The notes beneath the pieces were generated by a model. The model saw nothing but the letters and a program-made list of their open reading frames with translations, was not told the DNA's origin and did not search any database. From NCBI GenBank assembly GCA_003024985.2, contig PXIH01S0012898.1: a stretch of DNA of 17,991 nt; one strand, given 5' to 3'. The position numbers were made by a program, and so were the translations under genes. The DNA is from Euperipatoides rowelli (lineage: Eukaryota; Onychophora; Udeonychophora; Euonychophora; Peripatopsidae). Shown here in pieces: positions 8,076 to 17,063 of the stretch; the stretch's first letter is position 1; each line of letters opens with the position of its first letter.

Positions 8076-8903
8076 AGTTTTTTAAAAAAAATCAATAAGA
8101 ATTTGAAAAGGAGTTTGATTTGTATAGACAATATTTGTTTTTAAATATTTCCTCATAAGGGAAATCTGTGTCCTTATTTACAATTTTTATACAATTCTTA
8201 TTATTCCAATTACAATCTTCTCTGTTTTTTTTACAAACTCTAGCTCCACATATGTTACTTCTTAATTATACCATATATATTTCTTGGTTATTCTAAAGGA
8301 CACCATTTCTCCTCTGCAGATGTTATTTGTTCGGCCATAACCATATGGATTCTTCACAGAAACGACTTTTACAAATTATTCTGCAAGCAGAGAAATCCAC
8401 TATAGCCATAGACTATGGAAAAAACTGCAGACATAATGTGCCCCCTGGTGAACAAATCGCTTCCTTCGAGTTTGGAGGCCATGCTCATTGCCTCATTGAT
8501 CACTGCTCCTTGACACAATATTATTTTACAAAACATACTTAAAATTCAAATGGAATGATCTTTGTTTTCAAAAATAACTAAAAAAGGGTGTAAAATATTC
8601 CTTTTTTTTTAAAAAAAAAAAACCTTTTTACCAATATAAGATAAAAAAAATATGATTCTTAGTTAACTGAAAAGAAAAATACTTTAAACCCAACATTATG
8701 TTTAGATCAGAAAATCCTATTTCCTATTATCAATGTTTTTTATTTCTCTCCATGAATTATCTTTTATGTAATAAACCTGTAACAAAAACTTCTTTATCAT
8801 ACTAAAATATAAAGACTTATATCTTGTTTACATGAATTAAACATTAGTGAATTTCGATATATCCAAATTATTTAGAGTTGAAATTCACCATTTTATTATT
8901 GGG
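8076..8903. other. FMO 3' flank, no gene recognised
   Basis: A/T-rich flank with a T10A12 palindromic run near 8602-8623. An open frame of 71 codons at 8327-8542 shows no family resemblance or splice context. I leave it uncalled. Confidence 0.5.
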
Positions 8904-9149
8904 TCAGATTCCGTTATGCCCACCAACATAATTAACATTAGGAGTTGCACAATGACTAAAACGTAGTAGCAAATGGAATTCGTATTTTTTCATGTCCCAT
9001 GTTCGTATATTTTCTTTACAGTCCTAACCTTACCGTAATCCTGAACCCTAGGATAATCTAGAAGTAAAATAATCTTTTGCTGAGGGCAGATCTAGATAAT
9101 TTCAACTTACTGCCCTCAGCCATATTGGTGGGCAGATAATGGAATCTGA
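8904..9149. mobile_element. Foldback element with inverted ends and inner hairpin
   Basis: The left end tcagattccgttatgcccac (8904-8923) is matched in reverse complement by 9121-9149 (gtgggcagataatggaatctga). A few bases differ and there is a two-base indel. Inside, an exact 11-bp stem gctgagggcag / ctgccctcagc (9079-9089 and 9110-9120) abuts the right arm. The length is about 246 bp with no coding capacity. It is probably a non-autonomous element; no TSD was recognised and its superfamily is unknown. Confidence 0.5.
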
Positions 9150-9345
9150 ACTCTTATTGTAGGTATCTTTCTGATAGAAAAAATAAAACATTGAAGAAAA
9201 GAAACCAAATTCAACTTTTTTGACCAAATGTTTCTCGCACCAATTTTATCATAAAAGCGTTTAACAACAGTACATTCAACACATAAGTGAATTTCTGTTT
9301 CAATGTCTTTTGAACACAAAATGCACATCAAGATTCTTGATCACA
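9150..9345 (-). pseudogene. Minus-strand LINE C-terminal fragment
   Basis: The minus-strand frame contains CILCSKDIETEIHLCVEC, followed by TVVKRFYDKIG. The C-x2-C-x7-H-x4-C spacing and an ET just before the H region are typical of the zinc-binding box behind the reverse transcriptase in LINEs. No other domain is present and the piece is cut at both ends. It overlaps or abuts the foldback element. It differs from the LINE at 10188-14562 (CQFCDYIESSNHILLEC), so it is another family or subfamily. Confidence 0.5.
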
Positions 9346-10187
9346 AAATATTTCTCTTGTTTCACGAGTCTCTAGTAGGTAATATCTTGTTTTGAAACTT
9401 AAATATAAAATAAAGATTGCAAAGCCAAAGCTAATAATCTTAACACAGCCAATCTTCGCATAGAATGTCATAAAAGAGGGCATTCGTTTATTATAAGACA
9501 AATAATAGTAAAAACTGGAATGTTTCCCAAATCATTCACCCAATATAAAAGGTATTACAGCATATCCCTAATATATGATGCTAAGATACAAAACAGTCAT
9601 CTTAATTTGTCATTTGGTGGCACTTGAGAGCACATCGCACTGTACTCTTCTCTCTGCTATTCTGAGCGACTATGTTGAACGTTCGGCAACTCGCCATATT
9701 AGACTAAGTTGAATGAGTAATATAAGCAAGAAGGTAATGCTCCTGAATAAACCGGCTGAATTAATGAATATGACTTCATCTGGAAGTCAATTAGCGGTTC
9801 ATTGAGCTAACTACCACCATCATAGGTGGTAGTTAGCTCAATGAACCACTAATGGAGGAAAAAAAAATATTTAATAAACGAGAATTCAATTACTGGGGCA
9901 GTGTACTTGGGGACATGGCCAAAGAAGATGCCATTATTGTGCATTTTCTAATGGCATAGACTTAGTAAAGGCAAGCTTGGATGACCTTATGAAGCCTTTA
10001 ATTAAATTAAATTGTTAAAATTGGTTAAACACTTTGTTATAATGCAGAATTTGAAATTTTATTTTTGTAAAATGCATGAAGTGCGCTTAGTAAATTAAGC
10101 ACTATTTGAAAAAGCTGTCTAATTTCTTTGCTTTGTTTGTTGAACATCCAAATAATAACAATGAAATCATGCTATTTCATTTGATAA
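9346..10187. other. Non-coding stretch, hairpin only
   Basis: Apart from the hairpin at 9791-9852 I find no gene or transposon end. The 5' part of the following LINE may begin somewhere after about 9880, but I cannot place it. Confidence 0.4.
9791..9852. repeat. Near-perfect 28-bp hairpin
   Basis: The arms 9791-9818 and 9825-9852 are reverse complements at 27 of 28 positions, with a 6-base loop (atcata). The sequence is of mixed composition, not low complexity, so the pairing is not a compositional effect. Confidence 0.95.
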
Positions 10188-10765
10188 GTTGCCATCTGAC
10201 AATGTAAAGGAAGAACTGCCGGAATTTTTAAGCCAAGTCGGCCAGGTATCGGCTATTACTTTGAATCTTATACAGTTGCCAGGTGATATAAAAATAGAGA
10301 ACTCCCCATCATTAATTGTCTTAAAGTTAAATAGGAATACATAAAGTTCGGGGAAGGGATAGCCTATGCTACAAATACTTTATGGAAGGACATGTGGCGA
10401 GAAACTGTTCTCTGCAGTTTTGTAATGGTTGTAAAACTAAAGTAAGTATGGAACATAAATGTATGAACAACACCTTCGTGGCCAGTATTAACTTTAATCA
10501 AGAATGGTTGTTAAGTTTAATGACCATAGAAGATAATAGTGATATGGATCAAAGTATGAATGAAATAAATGAAGAAACTGATTCGGAATGGTCTACCGAC
10601 CCAGCGATAGTCATTCAAAAAGAAATAGCCAATTGGAGAAAGCTGCAAAATAAACAGGATAACAACCAAATGATGTCTAATGTTGATGATGGTGGTAAAA
10701 ATGAGCGGTTAGAAGTGAAAACCAAGCTAGCAAGAGAGCTTTGCAGATTTTGCAACAGAAAATAA
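10188..10765 (+). pseudogene. LINE ORF1 remnant with zinc knuckle
   Basis: The first part reads LPSDNVKEELPEFLSQVGQV, like the N-terminal nucleic-acid-binding part of this ORF1 class. A frameshift near 10330 leads into CYKYFMEGHVARNC, a knuckle whose second Cys reads Tyr. A second cysteine cluster follows (FCNGCKTKVSMEHKC). The remaining C-terminus is acidic, then basic, and ends at TAA 10763-10765 (ELCRFCNRK). The product of an intact copy would bind the element's RNA. This one is broken. Confidence 0.6.
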
Positions 10766-10827
10766 GTAATACTGTTTAGTTATAATGATTTATTGATATC
10801 CAAGACTGTGTGAAATATTTAGGTTTC

Positions 10828-10830
<3 letters not shown>

Positions 10831-10864
<34 letters not shown>
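10831..10864 (+). repeat. (GT)17 microsatellite
   Basis: 34 bases of pure GT within the LINE, between ORF1 and the recognisable endonuclease. Confidence 0.97.
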
Positions 10865-10867
<3 letters not shown>

Positions 10868-11099
10868 TCACAATTCAAGTTGTTAACACTTTATGAATAC
10901 CAATAGTTCTTTTAATTCATTTATTTTAATATCACTATAATATGAGAGGGTCTAATACAAAGGTAAAAATATTGGCATTTAAAAAATTATATTCTTTAAG
11001 CACAATGTTTCGGTCTTTGCAATTCAGGAGAGGAAATCTAGATTGGGAGTTGTGTCCTTGTGTGAGAAGCTAATGGAAGCTAATTACCTATGATTAAGG

Positions 11100-11580
11100 G
11101 GGCTGGTAATTCAACGGCAGCAGGGGTTTGCGTGGGATTCTCAAAAGCTCTACCCTTTAAAATAATTAAAATAATAAAAACAACTTCTAGATACATTATT
11201 CTTATTTTTAGTATTAATAATTTTGAATTTTTGTTAATCATTATGAGTTTAATGTATTGACTAAGAACAAAATTTTGCTGTTGGAAGTTATGCAGTTGAT
11301 TCATGGCTATAAGTTGAATACGTTCTGGGTGGGGGATTTTAATGTGTCAGGGAAGGACTTGACGTAAGTGATTGGGTAATATAGTAAAGTTGCAAACCTG
11401 GTAGACTTTGCTAAGGCTAAAAATAATGATAATTTGAAAACATGGCACACCACAAAGATTACAAGAAGAATAGACTATATGTTTATAACTTATCCTTTAA
11501 CCATGAATGCTAGGTACAAAGTAATGTGGACAGAGTTTAGTGACCATGCAGTATTAATGTACTTTTGTGCATTAAAAAAT
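11100..11580 (+). pseudogene. LINE endonuclease remnant
   Basis: Pieces align in order with the apurinic-type endonuclease of LINEs. One is a core strand region LPFKIIKIIKTTSRYIILIF then INNFEFLLI (about 11140-11240). Next is FWVGDFNVSGKDLT (11317-11364), which carries the GDFN catalytic box. Then comes RRIDYMFITYPL (about 11464-11502) and FSDHAVLMYF (about 11536-11565), which holds the SDH box. Stops and frame changes lie between them and the N-terminal Glu region is missing. In a live element this domain nicks the target DNA. Confidence 0.7.
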
Positions 11581-11623
11581 GTCTGTGTATATAATGATAC
11601 TGTTCTGCAGTTTGAAGTAAATT

Positions 11624-11679
11624 TATAAATCATATTATAGTTATTAAATTTACCATTAATAACTATAATATGATTTATA
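11624..11679. repeat. Perfect 23-bp hairpin inside LINE
   Basis: Arms 11624-11646 and 11657-11679 are exact reverse complements with a 10-base loop. The position is between the endonuclease and reverse transcriptase segments. The outermost bases are tataaatc/gatttata, which would fit a TA-flanked miniature element but does not prove one. Confidence 0.93.
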
Positions 11680-12129
11680 TATTCGATGATGAAATATTCT
11701 ACTTTCAATGGCTTTGTTCAAGCAGGAAATGATTGATATGCTACTTAAACTGAATACTGCATAATAGGAATCAGACAATCGAAGAATTATAAAATAAATT
11801 AAATAAAACTAAGATTGTTTGTAATAATGATCTTGTAGAGATAAATGAAATGAAAGGATGGCTTGAGAGCTTGATTAAAGATAAGGAAAAAATAAATAAA
11901 TATCTACTTTATAGTAGGAATTAGGCTACATACAAAATAAAAATATTAAAAAACTGTCCAGCCTTAGAATCTTGAGAAAGCCTTGGGCAGAAACTCTTTA
12001 TCAATTAAAGTGATGGGGTGAAAGTAGTATATGGGAAAGAAAGTTATGTGTGGTGAATTCTATTTAAAACTTGAGTGTTCAAATAAATTATTGTCTAAAC
12101 AAATATGCTGATGTGCAAATATTAAACTT

Positions 12130-13080
12130 TCAATAACTGATGAGCATCTGTATGCAGCACTTGAACAATTGAATAGTAAAGCAAGTCCTAGGCCTGATGG
12201 TCTTAATGTTAACATTTTTAAGAGTCTCAAACATGTATTTGTGTCCATTGTGAAGAGACTCTTTCTTAAACTTCTTGGTAGTATTTATTTCAAAGTCATT
12301 ATGTTTGAAGTCATGATGGTCATTAAGGTAATGGAAAAAGATTGCAAAAATAGTCACATCAATGTTGCAATTTAAGACCTATTAGTATTATTAACTTGTA
12401 TAGTAAATTGTTCGCAATGATACTACTCAATCAAATTAAAGAAAAATTGCAGGGTTTTTTATCGCAGGCGCAATATGCAGTGGGGGGTAAATCAATCCAT
12501 CAGGGCTTGGGGGCTTTTACACTTACATTACAGTACCTAAAATAGGTGAAAATGAGTAGAGTGACACTTATGTTTTATGATATCCAAGGTGCATTCTACT
12601 CGGTCTCTCATTCATACATTTGTAAGCCAATCATAAAGGTATTTGGCATTGGTTCGGTCACTTATGGGCTAATAAATAATGAGATAAACAAGATGGTTAA
12701 GATTAAAATTTGTAACTGGTTGTTAGAACCGATTCCCCTTAGAAATAGGTTGTCACAGGGCTCTGCCCTCTCAACATATTTGTTTTGTTGGTTTTTANAT
12801 AAGTTAATCTTAAATATACAGAAATTAAATTGTGGAACTACCATAGATGGTTTGCAAATGAAGTTTGAAGTAATAATCTTACTGTGATGTTTTAGTAGTC
12901 TTTGTTAAGGAAAAAAAATGATAAAAATGAAGTTAAAATATTTTGTAAAAAAACTGGTTTAGTAATAAATATGATAAAATCGGTGATGCTTAACCCATTG
13001 AACCTTAGGGTAATTAAAGATGTTGATTTTTGGGGAGTCTCTCCCAATTAAATTTCTTGGACTACCCTTTCCTTTTTTTG
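12130..13080 (+). pseudogene. LINE reverse transcriptase remnant
   Basis: Recognisable blocks are SKASPRPDGLNVNIFKSL (12175 on), LRPISIINLYSKLFAMILLN (12372 on) and LSQAQYAVGGKSIHQ. Then MFYDIQGAFYSVSH (12573 on) carries the first catalytic Asp and LRNRLSQGSALSTYLF follows. Next is KKTGLVINMIKSVML (about 12949-12993), and IKFLGLPF closes the domain. An in-frame TAG (12543-12545) splits the fingers from the palm. Where FADD should follow, a shifted frame reads FANEV and then a stop, so catalytic Asp residues appear lost. An ambiguous base is at 12798. It copied RNA into DNA in a live element. Confidence 0.85.
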
Positions 13081-13359
13081 GGAGCACAGGCTAGAGGAGT
13101 CATACAAAATAACATTATTGATTATTTGGAAATGAAAATGATTTTTTCAAATTAAAAGCTTTCAAGATTACAAAGAATGCTTATGGCAAATGTTTTTTTC
13201 CTTACAAAATTTAACTTTTATCTGGCACATACAAGGAAATTTTATCGAAGGTGGAATCTCTGACAGGATGTTTTATTTGGGGAAGGAAAAGAGATAGATT
13301 GGCTAAATCCATTATGATGTTACGGTGAACTTTGGAAGGGAGGGCAGGGCTACATTCTA

Positions 13360-14192
13360 TTGCCACAGTCATTAGTGGCAGAATATAAAATTTGTCAAAG
13401 TAAACTATTAACGGTAGTAGTTTTTCCTACAGACACTCCACCACCGAATCGCTCGATTAAAAATTTGTTTAATTTAACGCTGCCTAGGAGTTCAAGGGTT
13501 TATAAGTTGATCTATAAATATAATGAATTTAATGACGATTTCAATTTTATTTGTGCAGTAAGAGTTAACTACAAGACTTTTTCTGGTCTTATGAAGAGAC
13601 CTTTTGACAATGTGTTGTTCTATAACGTGGGCAGAATCAAAAAGTTAAACTCATTTGTTAAGGGTTCTCCTGCAACTGTAAAGTTTATATTAAAGGGTTT
13701 TATGATAAATTTCCTACTAATACATTTCTAATTGAGAGAATCAGGTTGAAGATTTTTCCTAAATGTCAATTTTGTGATTACATTGAAAGTTCTAATCATA
13801 TATTGTTGGAGTGTGGGCACTTTGGGAAGTTAAGCTATTGAGTAATAAACTTATAATTGGTTGGGGGGGGGGGAGAGCTGAGACTCCCTGCTTCTTTTTC
13901 GGAACTTTTTGAGTTACTAATTTTGAAAAGCGAACTCTTTCAATTACTTGCAATGATGTATCGCATGATTTGGCAGTTGCATTGCATGAGGACTTTTACT
14001 CACCTGAATCCTGGAGCAGTCCAACTATTTAAAGACAATATTAAAAATCAGTTAGTGCATGATATAAAATACCAGTTGTTATCTGATTGGTCTCTAAAAT
14101 GGAATAATAATAAAGTAATAGGGGTGTTGGAGGCTCTAAACATAAATGTGGTAGAACAAATTCCATTGGTTGATGCATTGTACAATGTGTGA
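13360..14192 (+). pseudogene. LINE C-terminal region with CCHC box
   Basis: After a spacer the frame reads RVYKLIYKYNEF and on to GSPATVKFILKG. A frameshift near 13695 gives YDKFPTNTFLIERIRLKIFP and the zinc box CQFCDYIESSNHILLEC (13764-13814, C-x2-C-x7-H-x4-C). The 111-codon open frame at 13857-14192 (e.g. LLAMMYRMIWQLHCMR) fits the extreme C-terminus of such an ORF2 and is interrupted from the box by a stop and a poly-G tract (from 13863). Confidence 0.65.
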
Positions 14193-14568
14193 AGTTATGC
14201 GATATATTAGTGATTGTCGAGTTCAGGGGCAAAATAATAATTTGTGGTTAAGGGAAGGGAGACAGGTGAGGGAGCTCATAAAAAGAGAAGGATGTGTTAG
14301 AAAACTATGGTTAATTAACTTTCCGTGCTCTCTATGAAGATCTTGGGTGTTTTGTAGTTGTACAATACATAGGTGGGGAGTAACCTCAGCTCTAAATGTA
14401 GCCAAGATTTGAAACTTTAAATGTTTTGTTTTTATTTTTTCATTGTGTTCTAATTTGAGAACTTGAAAGATAGCTCTCAAACAGGTACTGTAAATTGTAA
14501 GTGTTTTTGTTTGACTTAGAGTGAATAAAATATGGAAAAGCGTAGAAACCCTTTAAAAAAAACAGACG

Positions 14569-15331
14569 TCTTAAACCAGGCCTGCTCAACCAGTCGATCG
14601 TGATCGACCAGTCGATCTTTTGGAAAATTTCAGTCGATCTTCAATTCATATACTATATAAGAAAAATCAATATAAGCCTAATTAAGTACGGGGCATTTCG
14701 GCTAAATCTTATCAAAATATGTGCATTAATTCATTTCTAATGTGATTTTTTTTTTACCGTTACCAGTTAATAAATAAAATCTATGGGAGCTGCCATTTTG
14801 AAACTGAAAACGAGGGAGGTATCACGAGACTTACGATTGTCTCATGAGTTGAGTTCTAAATGTTTTTTTTTAAAAAAACATCAACGAGATAGAACTACTG
14901 TAGGCTATCTCATTGAAAAAAATTATATTTATTGAAACAAAAAAAAAACGTGAGTTACAGTTTTTAATAATATTAAAATGAAATAATACATTGCATAATA
15001 ATACATTGTAAACATATTTCATAATGCAGGAAAACAATAGAAAATTTCAAAGAATTAATAAAGGTAAGATAATTTTCTTTTTTAACTGTTGGATCAGCCG
15101 TAAACATTTCTAATCAAAAATTACAGTACAGTACATTTTTAGTAACATATAAAGGACAGATAATTTTATTTTTGTAAGATTGTAAACTATACCGTTCCGT
15201 TAATAAATCAAATCTATGGGCGCTGCCATTTTGAAACTAAAATGGGGGGGAGGGGGGGCACGATCACAAAAAATTAGAAAAATGATAATTAGCTCTTATA
15301 CTCTTAAAGGTTGAGCACCCCTGTCTTAAAC
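14569..15331. mobile_element. Non-autonomous hAT element with 8-bp TSDs
   Basis: The element proper is 14577-15323 (747 bp). The left end caggcctgctcaacc and the reverse complement of the right end caggggtgctcaacc differ at two bases. The target duplication tcttaaac is exact at 14569-14576 and 15324-15331, and eight bases is the hAT hallmark. The subterminal left part is rich in gtcgatcg/cgatcgac motifs. No transposase frame is present, so it was moved in trans. Confidence 0.95.
14756..15250 (+). repeat. Internal direct repeat of the hAT element
   Basis: About 60 bp at 14756-14820 (accgttaccagttaataaat...) recurs at 15191-15250 with few differences. The best conserved part is gctgccattttgaaact. 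The copies are about 435 bp apart and the second runs into a GGGGGGG-A-GGGGGGG tract (15244-15258). Confidence 0.85.
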
Positions 15332-16062
15332 CCTTTTTTTATTCCAGATTCAATCTTTTATTGCTTTACATGCTTTATAAATACATAAAAACTTAATAGG
15401 TGATCATAGGCCTACTGCTGAAACCTATCACAGGTTTTAATTTTATTGCAGTACATTAACTGCAATCAGCATAAATTTGACACTTACTGTCACCATAGCA
15501 ACTTTCAGTACTATCCCAAGTGGTTTATCCAATAATAACCAAAAGAATAACAAATTTATGAATAATTTCCATAATTAGGCTAGCCTACTTGTTAATATTT
15601 AATGCCAAAATATCGTCTCATCCAATTAAGTGAGTAACTTTTACATTTTCCTGATCCACAATTCAATTTCTTTAAAATTTTCTTCTAAAATATTTTGACA
15701 AGAGAGATCTAAATTTTAAAAAAAAAAAAAAATGTTCAAATATTATTTAAATGAAAAATTACTCAATTTATAAGCAATAAATAGCTTTTTTTTTTTTCAA
15801 GTGATTCTTAAACTATTTAATGAACTTAGATCAATGGCAACTAGATGGCAGGACGTATCAAATGCAAATTTTAATAAAACATTTAAATTTAATTAATGCA
15901 TTGCCTTTTAAAGTTTGTTATTGGGTGAGAGAGGCATAGCAAGAACAAAATATGTTTTAAATTTAAAATAAAGTGATGGTGATGATACATTCAGTTCTTA
16001 AATTTACTAGACTATATTACTACTTTTAAAAATTTTCAGCTGTTAACTTTTTGTATATATTT
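15332..16062. other. AT-rich non-genic stretch
   Basis: No gene, transposon end or RNA gene was recognised. Homopolymer A and T runs occur (for example near 15717-15732 and 15787-15799). Confidence 0.5.
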
Positions 16063-16203
16063 CAATTAGAATTTTTTTATTACATTATAACGTGTACCAG
16101 TTAGCGGTATGCGATACTACAGAGTGTTTACAAACAGCCTGTAGAAAGCGCAGTGCTCTGGGTAAGAGCATAACCCTAGGGTAAGTGACAATTAGAATTT
16201 TTT
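16063..16203. mobile_element. 111-bp structured insertion with 15-bp TSD
   Basis: caattagaatttttt is repeated exactly at 16063-16077 and 16189-16203. The insert (16078-16188) is less A/T-rich than its surroundings. It can form four short stems in a row: gtat/atac (16107-16117), ctacag/ctgtag (16117-16144) with an inner tgtt/aaca, tgctct/agagca (16154-16170), and the self-complementary accctagggt (16173-16182). A long TSD fits target-primed retrotransposition of a small RNA. The source RNA is unknown and no clear A tail is seen beyond the T run of the TSD. Confidence 0.55.
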
Positions 16204-16586
16204 GTTTTTATTTACTTATTGTTAATTTGATATTGGTACAAATTCAGTTAAAACTTGTTTGGTTGTATTTTGAGATTTGATTTTTTTCCTATTTTATAAT
16301 AGGAGACAAGTCTTGTTATTTGGGAATTTATATATCTTTGTGAATATTGTGTGTACAAAACTCATAAAAGATATGTACTTTGATGTGTGATATGTTCAAT
16401 ATTATGTTGGTCAAGTAATGGAGGAAGTGGCCAACGTATTACACATTATCATTAATTTTGATCCCGCAATGTCTTTTGAAAATATCGCAAAATCGTCAAA
16501 AGCTTATTAAAATAAAAAATCCCCCTCCACTCTTCCCTTGACGGGGGGGAAGAACTTAGATTATGGATATGGCTTTAAATTGTAGC
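16204..16586. other. Non-genic stretch
   Basis: No supported feature. A C-run and G-run pair (atccccctcc and gacggggggg, about 16519-16550) could pair weakly. Confidence 0.45.
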
Positions 16587-16882
16587 AATAATAATAATAA
16601 TAACTTCATTGTTGTCGCCGTTGTCATCATCATCATCCTCATACTCGTAATAATAATAAAATGATCGATGATGCTTCTGATGACGGTTTTGTAATGATGG
16701 TGATGGAGATGATGCCGATGATGATAACAATAATAATAGTTCAATGATTACAAAGTGATTAAAAATAAGAAAATCAAAATAATAAAATTTTACAATTTAC
16801 AAATAATAATATATAATAATAACAATAAAAATAATTAAAACGAGGACGGTGACAATGACGATTATGATGATGATGATGACAT
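16587..16882. repeat. Compound trinucleotide repeats (AAT, CAT/GAT)
   Basis: Runs of aat, then tcatcatcatcatc, then gat and aat variants fill 16587-16740. A further gatgatgatgat run lies at about 16865-16879. The minus-strand open frame here, rich in His, Tyr and Met, is a product of the repeats. Confidence 0.85.
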
Positions 16883-17063
16883 GAATGACAATGCTACTAA
16901 TGATATGTTTGGTGGACCAGGAAGCATTTAAGCATTATTTGCAGTGATTTGGAACCTTGCTAAATGGAGTGTTATGATTGGTTGTTACACTTAGGCCTAT
17001 ACAAATTCTACAGTTATAAAGTTATAAATTTATAAGTTTTATTGGGTTACTAAATTTTAGAGA

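Larger units (their letters stand above)
10188..14562 (+). mobile_element. Degenerate non-LTR retrotransposon (LINE), Tx1/L1-like
   Basis: The domains occur in LINE order on the plus strand: ORF1 with CCHC-type knuckles (to 10765), AP-type endonuclease (about 11100-11580), reverse transcriptase (about 12130-13080), C-terminal CCHC box (13764-13814) and an A-rich end (ctttaaaaaaaa, to 14562). A tgaataaaa signal sits near 14520. Stops and frameshifts separate nearly every segment. The endonuclease N-terminus is replaced by unrelated sequence with a (GT)17. Two zinc-knuckle boxes plus a C-terminal CCHC fit the Tx1 clade of the L1 group best. The 5' end and TSD were not found, so the start is the first recognisable coding, not the true end. 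Confidence 0.8.

Noticed and set aside
8327-8542. 71-codon open frame after the FMO gene
   Set aside because: No recognisable family, no splice or polyadenylation context, and a composition expected by chance. A ctgcag just before it is not enough for an exon call.
13857-14192. Independent host gene of 111 codons
   Set aside because: Position and strand fit the C-terminus of the LINE ORF2, directly after its zinc box and before its A-rich tail.
16556-16744. 62-codon minus-strand frame rich in His, Tyr and Met
   Set aside because: It is produced by trinucleotide repeats.
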